DNA of 64,000 nt from Oscillospiraceae bacterium. Lineage in GTDB: Bacteria > Bacillota > Clostridia > Oscillospirales > Oscillospiraceae. Made by a program: the position numbers and the translations under genes. The notes under the pieces are model-generated. The model saw nothing but the letters and a program-made list of their open reading frames with translations. It ran no database searches and was not told the origin of the DNA. The stretch is from contig CACWHX010000002.1 of assembly GCA_902760845.1 (NCBI GenBank), positions 1-64,000 on the forward strand. The letters run 5' to 3'. Shown here in pieces: positions 24,745 to 33,160 of the stretch; the stretch's first letter is position 1; each line of letters opens with the position of its first letter.

Positions 24745-26196
24745 TTACTGCCGCGCGGCGTTGAGCAGGTCCATCTTGATCTGCAGCAGCCGGTCGGAGA
24801 GGTCCACGTAGTAGTTGTGCGGATTGTCAAAGCGCAGCACCTCCGGCCAGAGCGTTTCGATCTGCGCCGCGCAGTAGGCCCGGATCTCGTCGAGCGTCGG
24901 CTTTTGATACACCAGCTCGCCCGCGCGGAAAATGGGGACCTGCAGCTCCTTCGCGACGAAATTGGTCATGGTCTTCTTCTTCCACGTCGCGTCCGGGTCG
25001 CGGATCACCAGCGGCTGCGTGTCGTCCACGACCTCGTCATAGACGCAGATATAGTCCGCCTCGGCCATGCCGCGGTCGCGATTGTAGAAGCGATAGGTTT
25101 TTTTGAAGTGCGGCGTTGTGATCTTGCCGACGTTCTCGCTGATCTTGATCTTCGGGATGATGTTGCCCTGATCGTCCTCGACGGCGGCGAGCTTGTACAC
25201 CCCGCCGAACACCGGATCGCTCTTGGCGGTGATGAGTCGCTCGCCCACGCCGAAGGCGTCGATTTCGGCGCCCTGCCGCAGAAGGACCAGGATGAGCCGC
25301 TCATCCAGCGAGTTGGATACGGTGATCTTGCAGTCGGTCCAGCCGGCATCGTCGAGCATTTTGCGTGCCTGCTTCGTCAGATAGGCAATGTCGCCGGAGT
25401 CGAAGCGAATGCCGCAGCGTGTGATGCCGAGCGGGCGCAGCACCTCGTCGAAGGCGCGGATGGCGTTCGGCACGCCGGACTGCAGGCTGTTATAGGTGTC
25501 CACCAGAAGCGTGGCGTTGGTGGGGTAGGTCCTGCAATAGGCGCGGAAAGCGTCCAGCTCGGAATCGAACATCTGCACCCACGAGTGCGCCATTGTGCCG
25601 CCGGCGGACACGCCGTAAACCTGGTCGGAGATCGTGCAGGCCGTGCCGGCGCAGCCGCCGATGTAGGCCGCGCGCGCGCCGACAATCGCCCCGTCCGCGC
25701 CCTGGGCGCGGCGCGAGCCGAATTCCAGCACGGTCCGCCCGCCGGCGGCGCGGCAGACGCGGTTGGCCTTGGTGGCAATCAGACTCTGGTGGTTGAGCTG
25801 CAGCAGCACATACGTCTCGATGAGCTGCGCCTCAATCGCCGGGGCGCGCACCGTCATCAGCGGCTCGCGCGGGAACACCGGCGTCCCCTCCGGCACGGCC
25901 CAGATATCGCCCGAAAAGCGAAAGTGGCGCAGATACTCCAGAAACGCCTCTGAAAACAGCTTCCGGCCGCGGAGATAGGCGATGTCCTCCTCTGTGAAAT
26001 GGAGATTCTGAATATAGTCGATGACCTGCTCCAGACCGGCCGCAATGGCGACGCCGCCGCCGTCCGGCACCTGCCGGAAGAACACATCAAAATAGGTGAT
26101 GCGGTCCTTGAGACCATTCTCAAAATAGCCGTTGCCCATGGTGAGCTCGTAAAAATCGCAGAGCATCGTCATGTTCAGCGGAGCCTGGATATCCAT
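24745..26196 (-). CDS. pncB: Nicotinate phosphoribosyltransferase
   Basis: A 483-residue enzyme that converts nicotinate, PRPP and ATP to nicotinate mononucleotide, the first salvage step to NAD. Family features include the N-terminal LCDFYELTMGNGYF, the PRPP-binding HSWVQMFDSELDAF region (conserved His about residue 220), and IRFDSGDIAYL. A Cys-rich tail is absent. Length fits the Firmicutes type. GGGAGGCATAAACT precedes the ATG. It leads the pncB-niaR operon. Confidence 0.93.
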   Translation of the reverse strand: MDIQAPLNMTMLCDFYELTMGNGYFENGLKDRITYFDVFFRQVPDGGGVAIAAGLEQVIDYIQNLHFTEEDIAYLRGRKLFSEAFLEYLRHFRFSGDIWAVPEGTPVFPREPLMTVRAPAIEAQLIETYVLLQLNHQSLIATKANRVCRAAGGRTVLEFGSRRAQGADGAIVGARAAYIGGCAGTACTISDQVYGVSAGGTMAHSWVQMFDSELDAFRAYCRTYPTNATLLVDTYNSLQSGVPNAIRAFDEVLRPLGITRCGIRFDSGDIAYLTKQARKMLDDAGWTDCKITVSNSLDERLILVLLRQGAEIDAFGVGERLITAKSDPVFGGVYKLAAVEDDQGNIIPKIKISENVGKITTPHFKKTYRFYNRDRGMAEADYICVYDEVVDDTQPLVIRDPDATWKKKTMTNFVAKELQVPIFRAGELVYQKPTLDEIRAYCAAQIETLWPEVLRFDNPHNYYVDLSDRLLQIKMDLLNAARQ

Positions 26197-26219
26197 AGTT
26201 TATGCCTCCCTGTTGTCAG

Positions 26220-26241
26220 ACCGGACCCAAGGGGGTCCGGT
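26220..26241. other. Leader hairpin upstream of pncB
   Basis: ACCGGACCC and GGGTCCGGT form a perfect 9-bp stem around AAGG in the untranslated leader between the pncB promoter and its start. No T run follows on the minus strand, so it is a leader structure or operator rather than a terminator. Confidence 0.4.
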
Positions 26242-26272
26242 CCGGACGGTTTGTAAAACCATAACTAAAAAT

Positions 26273-26300
26273 ATTATAACACGCATACCTTATAAAGCAA
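26273..26300 (-). promoter_or_regulatory. Promoter of pncB-niaR
   Basis: On the minus strand TTGCTT (26295-26300), 16 bases, TATAAT (26273-26278), with TGT before the -10 (extended -10). Confidence 0.65.
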
Positions 26301-26335
26301 CCATTATTAATTTAACAATACGGGCGCGGCGCGGC

Positions 26336-26365
26336 TTGACAAACTGCGCCCGGACACGCTATAGT
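26336..26365 (+). promoter_or_regulatory. Promoter of the TetR gene
   Basis: TTGACA (26336-26341), 18 bases, TATAGT (26360-26365), about 70 bases before the ATG at 26436. Confidence 0.7.
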
Positions 26366-26435
26366 GAGAGAAATCCGGATCGGCGCGGCGGGCGATTTCA
26401 GGAAGGCCCGGCAGATCGGCACAAGGAGAACGAGC

Positions 26436-27053
26436 ATGAAACAGAAAGATGAGCGGGAATACAATATCAACCGCGTAATCAAGGTCGCGCGGGAGCTGTT
26501 TATTAACGAAGGGGTCAACAACACCTCCATCAATCGCATCGCGCAGGAGGCCGATCTCTCCTCGATGTCCATCTATCGCTACTTCAACAACAAGGACACG
26601 CTCGTCTACCTGGTCTGGCAGGATGCGCTCTCGACCTTTTATAAGCGGTATATGCAGAGCTATAACGCCGCCGTCTCCGAGGGGATGACGGGCTACGAGC
26701 GCTATGTCGTCGCGATGGACATTTATTTTAAGCTCTATAAGGAATTTCCGGAGTGGTTCACCTATACGCAGGAGATGTTCGCCTACACCTCCTCCGGCGG
26801 GGACGAGCGGGGGAACGTCTTCTGGAATTACTACGACAAGGAGATCCCGATCCCGGCGCTCAAGGCGCTGCAGGACGGGCTGGAGGACGGCTCCATCCGC
26901 AGCGATATCAACATCTACACTGTCTACCAGTGCCTGCTGAACGCTTACACCGGCATGGCCATCTATGAGAACGTATCCTTCGGCGTTTCGCCGGTGGATA
27001 TCATCAAATTTACCGGCGATCTTATCGCAAATTATATAAAAAATCAGGATTGA
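26436..27053 (+). CDS. TetR family transcriptional regulator
   Basis: A 205-residue regulator with an N-terminal TetR HTH (about 8-58; ARELFINEGVNNTSINRIAQEADLSSMSIYRYFNNKDTLVYLV). A ligand-binding helical region, rich in aromatics (KEFPEWFTYTQEMFAY), follows; it suits a hydrophobic or acyl ligand. AAGGAG lies 7 bases before the ATG. It stands upstream of a Crp/Fnr gene and oleate hydratase in the same direction. A fatty-acid-related role is plausible but only from neighbourhood. Confidence 0.85.
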   Translation: MKQKDEREYNINRVIKVARELFINEGVNNTSINRIAQEADLSSMSIYRYFNNKDTLVYLVWQDALSTFYKRYMQSYNAAVSEGMTGYERYVVAMDIYFKLYKEFPEWFTYTQEMFAYTSSGGDERGNVFWNYYDKEIPIPALKALQDGLEDGSIRSDINIYTVYQCLLNAYTGMAIYENVSFGVSPVDIIKFTGDLIANYIKNQD

Positions 27054-27082
27054 TTTTGTGCAGATAGGGAAAATTGACATTC

Positions 27083-27177
27083 AGGCGTTGTTGTGTACCA
27101 TTTCGCACAGAAAAGAAGCTTTCTGTTGCGCTATATTGATGTTAGTTTAACAAACACATAACAACGCCTCTTTTTTT
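27083..27177 (+). terminator. Long structured element ending in a terminator
   Basis: AGGCGTTGTT (27083-27092) pairs with AACAACGCCT (27160-27169) and is followed by CTTTTTTT. Inside lies a second hairpin, CGCACAGAAA with TTTCTGTTGCG (one bulge). The outer loop is unusually large for a plain terminator. It may be the TetR gene terminator or a regulated leader for the Crp/Fnr gene; TTGACA at 27074-27079 could start a short transcript here. Confidence 0.5.
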
Positions 27178-27207
27178 ACGCTGTGATGTTAGTGGCAATA
27201 ACAACAG

Positions 27208-27225
27208 TTGTGAATACTAACACAA
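27208..27225. promoter_or_regulatory. Crp/Fnr-like operator
   Basis: TTGTG, 8 bases, CACAA forms an 18-bp dyad of the Crp/Fnr type, 38 bases before the start of a Crp/Fnr-family gene. This suggests autoregulation. Inverted GTTAGT and ACTAAC arms overlap the same place. Confidence 0.45.
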
Positions 27226-27262
27226 ATGCTGCAATCTGTAACCATCAGGGCGGGAGGAGCGC

Positions 27263-27970
27263 ATGGAGAGACGGAAGGGACCATCACGCCGGCTGGAGCC
27301 GGATCGCTGCATCCCGTGCTGGGATGCGCTGGACGCGCGGACGCGCGCGGCAATCGCCGCCTGCCCGCGGAAGGCCTATGCCGACCGGGAGCGGCTGTGC
27401 CTCGCCCCGGCGGAGCGCACGGGCTTCCTGCTTGTGCTGGAGGGCCGGCTTCGCATTTATCTCTGCTCCACGGGCGGGAAGGAATTTACGCTCTATCACA
27501 CGGAGGCGGGCGCGTGCTGCACGCTGATGCCGATGGAGGGGCGGGGGACCCCCATCATCGAGTCCATCGGGGAGAGCGTCGTGATCCACCTGGGCGTGGA
27601 CCTGCTGCTGAAGATGGTACATACGGCGCCGGAGGCGTTTCACTTTCTTCTGCAGACCATGGGACAAAATACGCAGGCGGTGCTGGGCAACATCGAGCGC
27701 ACCTGCTTCGGCACGATGCGCAGCAGCATTGCCGGGGTGATTCTGGAGCACCTTCCGCCCGACGGCGACACCGCGATTTTGACGCATGAGCAAATCGCCA
27801 ATCACATCGGGACGACGCGCGAGGTCGTCAGCCGGGAGCTGGAGCTGCTCCGGGACCGGGGCGTGATCGCCACCGGCCGCGGCAGGATCCGGATCCTTGA
27901 CCGGGGCGGCCTGCGGGCAATCGCCGAAAACAACATGGCAGACAATGCAGCACGGCGCTGCAAAAAATAA
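27263..27970 (+). CDS. Crp/Fnr family transcriptional regulator
   Basis: A 235-residue regulator. The N-terminal cyclic-nucleotide-binding-like barrel (about 25-125) lacks the cAMP-binding RxS pattern. A long dimer helix (about 125-155) leads into a Crp-type HTH (about 170-215; LTHEQIANHIGTTREVVSRELELLRDRGVI). The N-terminal CIPC, plus further cysteines (ACCTL, CFG), could hold an iron-sulfur cluster or sense redox; this is inference. Its stop is 24 bases before the oleate hydratase start, so they are probably co-transcribed. GGGAGGAGC precedes the ATG. Confidence 0.88.
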   Translation: MERRKGPSRRLEPDRCIPCWDALDARTRAAIAACPRKAYADRERLCLAPAERTGFLLVLEGRLRIYLCSTGGKEFTLYHTEAGACCTLMPMEGRGTPIIESIGESVVIHLGVDLLLKMVHTAPEAFHFLLQTMGQNTQAVLGNIERTCFGTMRSSIAGVILEHLPPDGDTAILTHEQIANHIGTTREVVSRELELLRDRGVIATGRGRIRILDRGGLRAIAENNMADNAARRCKK

Positions 27971-27994
27971 AAATAGTTTCAGGAGGTATCAGCA

Positions 27995-29770
27995 ATGTAT
28001 TACAGCAGCGGTAACTATGAGGCGTTTGCCACGCCGAAAAAGCCGGAGGGCATCGAGAAAAAATCGGCCTACATCGTGGGTTCCGGTCTTGCGGGCCTTG
28101 CCGCGGCGTGCTTCCTCGTAAGAGACGCGCAGATGCCGGGCGACCACATCACCGTGTTTGAGCATCTGCCCATCGCGGGCGGCTCCTGCGACGGCATCTA
28201 CGACGCCACCAAGGGCTTCATCATGCGCGGCGGCCGCGAGATGGATAACCACTTCGAGTGCATGTGGGATCTGTTCCGCTCCATCCCGTCGATCGTGAAT
28301 CCCGGCCAGACGATCTTTGAGGAGTACTATTGGCTGAACAAGGAGGACCCGAACTTCTCCCTGTGCCGCGTGACGGAAAAGCAGGGCCAGGACGCGCACA
28401 CCGACAAGAAATACGGTCTCACGCCCGGCGCCGGCATGCAGCTGCTGAAGCTGTTCATGGCGACGAACAAGGATCTGGAAGACAAGACCATCGACGACGT
28501 GTTTGACGATGAGTTCTACAACACGAACTTCTGGATCTACTGGCAGACGATGTTTGCCTTCGAGAAGTGGCACTCCGCTCTGGAGATGAAGCTCTATCTG
28601 CAGCGTTACATCCACCACATCGACGGCCTGCCCGACCTGTCCGCGCTGCGTTTCACGCGCTACAATCAGTATGAGTCCATGATTCTCCCGATGTGCAAAT
28701 ACCTCACGGACCGCGGCGTGAAGGTGGAGTTCGACACCACCGTCACGAACGTTGTCTGCGACTGCACGCCGGAGAAGAAGGTTGCCAAGAAGATCGAGTA
28801 CACCCAGGGCGGCGCCGCCAAGACGATCAACCTCACCGAGGACGATCTCGTCATCATCACCAACGGCTGCCAGGGCGACTGCTCGGCCTACGGCGATCAG
28901 AACACCGCTCCGGTGGTCACCGTCAAGAACGGCGAGAGCCCAAGCTGCGAGATGTGGACAAAAATCGCCGCGCAGGATCCGGCGTTCGGCCGTCCCGAGA
29001 AGTTCTTCAAGGACATCAAGGAAACGAGCTGGGAGTCCTGGACGGTCGATACCGCCAATAAGCAGATTCTCGATGCGATTCAGAAGATCTGCAAGCGCGA
29101 CCCGCTCTCCGGCAAGGTCGTCACCGGCGGCATCGTCACCTGCCGCGACTCGAGCTGGCTCATCAGCTGGACGATCAACCGCCAGGGGCAGTTTGTGGAG
29201 CAGCCGAAGGATCACTGCCTGATCTGGGTCTACGGCCTGAACTGCTACGATGTCGAGGGCGACTATGTCAAGAAGCCGATGAACGTCGCCACCGGCGCCG
29301 AGCTCTGCAAAGAGTGGCTGTACCACATCGGCATCCCCGTCGATCAGATCGACGAGCTCGCCGAGAAGGAGTGCAACACCACGCCCTGCATGATGCCTTA
29401 CGTCACCACGTTCTTCGAGCCGCGCGCCGAGGGCGACCGCCCGAAGGTCGTGCCGGACGGCAGCGTGAATATCGCGTTCGTCGGCCAGTTTGCCGACACC
29501 CCGCGCGACACGGTGTTTACCACGGAGTATTCCATCCGCACCGGTATGGAAGCGGTCTACACGCTCTGCAACATTGACCGCGGCGTGCCGGAGGTCTGGG
29601 GCAGCGTCTATGACGTGCGCGACCTGCTGTACGCAACCAGCAAGCTGCTCGACGGCCAGAAGCCGATCGAGTTCCTCAAGCCGGCGATTGCGCCGTTCCT
29701 CGGCATCGGTCTTGACCTGCTCAAGCAGAATGTCGTGTATGAGCTGCTGGAGAAATACAACATCGTTTGA
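27995..29770 (+). CDS. ohyA: Oleate hydratase
   Basis: A 591-residue FAD-dependent enzyme that hydrates the cis-9 double bond of oleate or linoleate to 10-hydroxy fatty acids (EC 4.2.1.53). Family landmarks are YYSSGNYEAFATPKKPEG, the FAD-binding YIVGSGLAGLAAACFL, the catalytic-region GGREMDNHFECMWDLF, and DTPRDTVFTTEYSIR. The C-terminal helical lid is present. In gut bacteria it detoxifies host or diet unsaturated fatty acids. AGGAGG precedes the ATG, and the Crp/Fnr gene is immediately upstream. A strong terminator follows. Confidence 0.93.
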   Translation: MYYSSGNYEAFATPKKPEGIEKKSAYIVGSGLAGLAAACFLVRDAQMPGDHITVFEHLPIAGGSCDGIYDATKGFIMRGGREMDNHFECMWDLFRSIPSIVNPGQTIFEEYYWLNKEDPNFSLCRVTEKQGQDAHTDKKYGLTPGAGMQLLKLFMATNKDLEDKTIDDVFDDEFYNTNFWIYWQTMFAFEKWHSALEMKLYLQRYIHHIDGLPDLSALRFTRYNQYESMILPMCKYLTDRGVKVEFDTTVTNVVCDCTPEKKVAKKIEYTQGGAAKTINLTEDDLVIITNGCQGDCSAYGDQNTAPVVTVKNGESPSCEMWTKIAAQDPAFGRPEKFFKDIKETSWESWTVDTANKQILDAIQKICKRDPLSGKVVTGGIVTCRDSSWLISWTINRQGQFVEQPKDHCLIWVYGLNCYDVEGDYVKKPMNVATGAELCKEWLYHIGIPVDQIDELAEKECNTTPCMMPYVTTFFEPRAEGDRPKVVPDGSVNIAFVGQFADTPRDTVFTTEYSIRTGMEAVYTLCNIDRGVPEVWGSVYDVRDLLYATSKLLDGQKPIEFLKPAIAPFLGIGLDLLKQNVVYELLEKYNIV

Positions 29771-29846
29771 TCCTCCATGCCCCCCTCTTTTTCAACGGCG
29801 TCTGTCGAGTACCTGCGCTTGATGATGCCAGCGTGCACCTAGCAGG

Positions 29847-29883
29847 AACCGCCCGCAAGCAAAACGCTTGCGGGCGGTTTTTG
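29847..29883 (+). terminator. Terminator of oleate hydratase
   Basis: A perfect 14-bp stem, AACCGCCCGCAAGC and its complement, with an AAAAC loop and TTTTTG. Confidence 0.85.
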
Positions 29884-29945
29884 TCAGATAAAACACAGGG
29901 TTCCAACGGGATCGGAGCGGAAAGGCGCCCTTGCCTTTTCCTGGT

Positions 29946-30045
29946 CTGATCTTTGTCGGCCTCGGTGCTCAGCCGCGCCTCGACGCCGAGCAGGCGCAGC
30001 TGCGTCTCATACCACGCGATGAGCGCACGATTTGAAATGGGGAGA
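29946..30045 (-). pseudogene. Fragment resembling an old-yellow-enzyme/dienoyl-CoA reductase
   Basis: Read on the minus strand, this stretch encodes NRALIAWYETQLRLLGVEAR and then LSTEAD. That resembles the NAD(P)-binding junction of FadH/2-enoate-reductase type flavoproteins, where the polypeptide begins the dinucleotide domain. It has no start, and both sides are unrelated in frame. The region 29884-30107 otherwise shows no gene. Identification of so short a piece is tentative. Confidence 0.35.
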
Positions 30046-30107
30046 GGAGCGATTTGTGGTTTTCCTGCATGTGCCGATCCCTCCTGTCTGTGATTCCCGA
30101 TATGCGC

Positions 30108-30613
30108 TTACCGATCCGCCGCCGTGTAGATTTCAGGATTGCAGTACATGGCGGCAAGCTTCACATACCAGTCCTTTGTGCCATCCCATATTTGAATATC
30201 CCCGCTGGTCAACGCGCGCAGCGCTTTCGCCGGCATCCCGCCGACGATGACCCGCGCAGGCACGATTTGCTTTTGTATCACAACGGCGCCCTCCGCGACG
30301 ACGGCGTATTCGCCGATCTCGGCATTGAGACTGATGATCGCGCCCATGCCGATACAGGCCGCGTCCGCAATGGTGCGGGAGTGGACGATTGCCCCGTGCC
30401 CAATCGTCACGCGGCGGCCAATGACGCTCTCCGTGCAGCCGCCGCCACCGGCGTGAATGATGACGCCCTCCTCTACGGCGGTCTCCGCTCCGATACAGAT
30501 CCGCGCGGCGTCGGCGCGGATGATGGCGTTTGGGCCGATGAAGCAGCGCGGCCCGACCTCCACGTCGCCGATGAGTATTGCCTGTTCGCTCACGAAGGCC
30601 GACTCGTCTAGGC
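30108..30613 (-). pseudogene. 5'-truncated gamma-carbonic-anhydrase-like hexapeptide protein
   Basis: From about DESAFVSEQAILIGDVEVG to the stop, the minus strand encodes a left-handed beta-helix protein of the gamma-CA/YrdA type. It has repeated hexapeptides and metal-ligand histidines (EEGVIIHAGGGG, RVTIGHGAIVHS). The normal N-terminus and start codon are missing. Upstream of about 30613 the frame continues into the antisense of an unrelated DUF4357 fragment, giving nonsense residues. The join looks like a deletion or recombination scar. An in-frame GTG or ATG further up might still give a product, but without a native start. Confidence 0.6.
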
Positions 30614-31005
30614 TTTTTGAACCGGTGAGTAAGCCAATTTCAAAATCACGGGATGCACAAAATGGTACACCTGAACAGGATGCGGTCGCACTCCATCTGG
30701 AGAGGACAATTAAGACTGTTGGAAAGGTTGAGGCCAACGGACTACAGACGACAGAAGGATTTGTAGTCTTACAAGGCAGTCGTCTGTCTCCAGTCGATGA
30801 CGATACGATTCCTGCTGTTATAAAAGAGCGTAGGAAAAATGCAAAAGTAGATGACAACCATATCCTTCAGGAAGACTTGTTATTCACCAGCCCTTCTTAT
30901 GCTGCGATGTTTGTTATTGGCAAGAGCGCTAATGGGCTTACCAGCTGGAAAACCAATGATGGGAAATCACTTAAGTCGTTAGAGGCTGACCAGTCTGCGG
31001 AATAA
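30612..31005 (+). pseudogene. C-terminal fragment of a DUF4357 (GIY-YIG-type) protein
   Basis: The plus strand encodes LFEPV, a linker, then TTEGFVVLQGSRLSPVDDD, FTSPSYAAMFVIGKSANG and LTSWKTNDGKSLKSLE. This is the full DUF4357 domain, usually the C-terminus of GIY-YIG nuclease-like or restriction-associated proteins. The N-terminal nuclease part is absent. The upstream frame is the antisense of the gamma-CA fragment. The base composition here is clearly lower in GC than in neighbouring genes, which fits acquired DNA. Confidence 0.6.
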
Positions 31006-31128
31006 ACCTTTTAACGTTTCTATACTTTTTAACGATTGCAGAAAGGGGTGTCACTTTGGGTACATCAACTGCCACGGCCTATAAGTACAGCGTCGCAGGA
31101 CACCTTTCTTTCGTTGCGCCAAAATGCG

Positions 31129-31160
31129 AAAAAGCCCAGAAATCAAGCGGTTTCTGGGCT
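31129..31160 (-). terminator. Minus-strand terminator hairpin
   Basis: AGCCCAGAAA and TTTCTGGGCT form a perfect 10-bp stem with an 8-base loop. On the minus strand it is followed by TTTTTCGC. No minus-strand gene remains to its right, so it probably belongs to a lost gene. Confidence 0.6.
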
Positions 31161-31267
31161 AATCGTACATAGGGGCTTTGTATCAAAGATAACGTCTTGA
31201 TAGAAGTGTGTTGGGAAACGGCGGGAATACTTTCGTATGCAATGACCTGTCCTGTCATAGCCGTCAT

Positions 31268-31276
31268 TGTTATAAT
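31268..31276 (+). promoter_or_regulatory. Extended -10 promoter of flavoprotein gene
   Basis: TGTTATAAT gives a perfect -10 with the TGn extension, 64 bases before the ATG at 31340. The -35 (near TGTCCT) is poor. Confidence 0.5.
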
Positions 31277-31339
31277 AAAAACGGAATACAAGCCGCGCAC
31301 CTGCGGTGCGGCGGAAAAATATTTTTAGGAGGAATCGAC

Positions 31340-32455
31340 ATGATCGAAACCAGACTGACAAAGCTTGTCGGCATTCAGTATCCCATCATACAGGCGGGCA
31401 TGGGACCTTATCCGGTCACCAGCCTCTGCATCGCGGCGGCAAATGCCGGCTGCCTCGGCCTGTGCAGCACGTTTGCAACCACGTCCCGTGAGACGAACCC
31501 CATCGTATTTGAGGATTTCTGCAAGCAGGCACACGCGGAGACCACGGATGACGATGTGACCATCTTCAAGAAAATGTTTACCCGCGTGTTCGAGGAGACG
31601 AAAGAATCCGACGGCATTTTCGGCGCGAATGTCATGGTTTCCGCCGAGGTGAAGGAGAACGCCATGAAGGTCATGCAGGCCATCCGGGAGCTGCGTGAGG
31701 CGGATCCGGAAATGAAGCGCCGCTTTCGCGTGCTCGTGACCACCGCTGGCGACCCAATGCCGTGGGCAGGCTTTGTCAAGGAGCAGGAGATGATCTGGAT
31801 GCACGTGTTTCCGGGCGTCCGCACGGCGAAGCGCTGTAAAAAGGCGGGCGTGCAGGTGCTGATCGCCTCCGGACACGAGGGCGGCATGCACACCGCATGG
31901 CAGCCGGTGCACAGCATGACGCTGCTGCCGGACATCATCGAGAAATTTTCCGATGAAAACACCCTCGTCTGCGGTACGGGCGGCTTCTGCGACGGCAAGT
32001 CGATCGCGGCCGCGTTCGCCATGGGCGCCGACGGCGTGCAGATGGGAACGCGCTTCCTTGCGACCGAGGAGAGCGATTTCTGTGAGCTGTGGAAGAAGAT
32101 GGTCGTCGATTGCCAGGACGGCGGCACCATCATCGCGCGCGGCTTTGTCGGCCCGGCCCGCTGGCTGCGCTCCGATGTCTCTCTCCAGCATGCGTACAAC
32201 ACCGCGAAGGACGCGCCGGGCTCCTATGTCGGCGTGCCGGATGATTTCTCGCAGATCCCGATGGATCTGCTGACCTTTGAGCGGCATGGCGTCGCCGCAA
32301 CTTACAAGGGCGATGTGGAGCACGCCATGGCCGGCGCCGGCGAGTGCGCGCAGCGCATCACCGATCTTCCGAAAACTGCCGATATGGTGCAAAAAGTCAT
32401 GTCCGACACGGAGGAGATCCTCCGAAATCTTGCGGCGAAATACGTTGCGGATTAA
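31340..32455 (+). CDS. Nitronate monooxygenase/FabK-like flavoprotein (1)
   Basis: A 371-residue FMN TIM-barrel protein of the 2-nitropropane dioxygenase family. It starts TRLTKLVGIQYPIIQAGMG and has GHEGGMH (the conserved His region), GTGGFCDGKSIAAAFAMGADGVQMGTRFLAT (phosphate-binding). Members oxidise nitronates or, as FabK, reduce enoyl-ACP; the sequence alone does not decide. Neighbouring CoA-transferase and thioesterase genes hint at an acyl-thioester substrate. AGGAGG lies 7 bases before the ATG; the frame upstream to 31208 covers the promoter and is not translated. Confidence 0.8.
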   Translation: MIETRLTKLVGIQYPIIQAGMGPYPVTSLCIAAANAGCLGLCSTFATTSRETNPIVFEDFCKQAHAETTDDDVTIFKKMFTRVFEETKESDGIFGANVMVSAEVKENAMKVMQAIRELREADPEMKRRFRVLVTTAGDPMPWAGFVKEQEMIWMHVFPGVRTAKRCKKAGVQVLIASGHEGGMHTAWQPVHSMTLLPDIIEKFSDENTLVCGTGGFCDGKSIAAAFAMGADGVQMGTRFLATEESDFCELWKKMVVDCQDGGTIIARGFVGPARWLRSDVSLQHAYNTAKDAPGSYVGVPDDFSQIPMDLLTFERHGVAATYKGDVEHAMAGAGECAQRITDLPKTADMVQKVMSDTEEILRNLAAKYVAD

Positions 32456-32547
32456 TCGCCGCGCCAGGCCCTCGAACGGAGTTCGGGCCTGCGCGCGGGC
32501 CGAAGGCTGGTTTGTGTTTCTTTTTTCCTTTCTCTTTCCCTATCGTG

Positions 32548-32583
32548 TTGCGGTCATGGCCGGGACAACGGCCATGACCGCAA
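32548..32583. repeat. Perfect 15-bp inverted repeat
   Basis: TTGCGGTCATGGCCG and its exact complement surround GGACAA, in the 173-base gap before the thioesterase gene. No T run follows on either strand closely, so it may be an operator or an RNA processing or stability structure. An imperfect hairpin (AGGCC...GGCCT, near 32468-32492) precedes it. Confidence 0.5.
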
Positions 32584-32628
32584 TGAGAAAAGAGCATCCC
32601 GATTTTTGAAACAAAGGAGCATTGCTGT

Positions 32629-33093
32629 ATGACGGATTTCTCTCCTGAATTTTTTGAAGGTGTAAAACAGTCCATCACAAATGGCAAGATTGCGTATTTG
32701 AATCAGGCGGGCCTCCAGGTTGAACGGATGGAGCGCCGCCACGTTGTGAACCGCCTCCCGGTGGAGCCGAGCCATATGAACCATGTCGGCATCGTGTACG
32801 CGGGCAGCTATTTTATGCTGGCGGAGGCCACAGGCGCGAGTCTCATCAAATGCACCTACGGCTCAAAATACGTGGCCATCATCAAAAATGCCGCGCTGGA
32901 TTATCTCCGCCCGGCGAAAACGGATCTGGTCGTCGATATCGCCATGACGGAGGAGGAAGCAAAGCTGCGCATTGCCTATGTCGAAGAGCACGGGAAGGGC
33001 CAGTATCCGCTGGATATCCCCGTCAGGGACGCCGACGGCGCGCTGTGCGCCAATGTCCACATCACCTATTATTTGATGCCGAGCAAGGCGTGA
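32629..33093 (+). CDS. Hotdog-fold thioesterase (PaaI/DUF4442-like)
   Basis: A 154-residue protein with the hotdog core: LPVEPSHMNHVGIVYAGSYFMLAEATGASL, whose central helix segment carries the usual Asn/Gly and Glu positions, then KTDLVVDIAMTEEEA and NVHITYYLM strands. Family members hydrolyse acyl-CoA or act as non-catalytic acyl-CoA binders. AAAGGAG precedes the ATG. Located between a flavoprotein and a class III CoA-transferase, so an acyl-CoA role is likely. Confidence 0.7.
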   Translation: MTDFSPEFFEGVKQSITNGKIAYLNQAGLQVERMERRHVVNRLPVEPSHMNHVGIVYAGSYFMLAEATGASLIKCTYGSKYVAIIKNAALDYLRPAKTDLVVDIAMTEEEAKLRIAYVEEHGKGQYPLDIPVRDADGALCANVHITYYLMPSKA

Positions 33094-33160
33094 CGGCGCA
33101 GAAGACGCAAGTCCCTGCGGTGCGAAGGGGACCTGTGCGCTGAAAAAGGAGGAATCTATA

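Larger units (their letters stand above)
31006..31339. other. Intergenic region, low GC, no gene seen
   Basis: No convincing coding sequence. It holds a minus-strand hairpin terminator (31129-31160), an isolated extended -10 promoter (31268-31276) and the AGGAGG of the next gene. The AT-rich left part continues the composition of the DUF4357 fragment and is probably part of the same acquired segment. Confidence 0.5.

Noticed and set aside
30457-31005. Full-length plus-strand gene
   Set aside because: The first 50 or so residues are the antisense of the gamma-CA fragment; only the part from about 30612 resembles a protein family (DUF4357).
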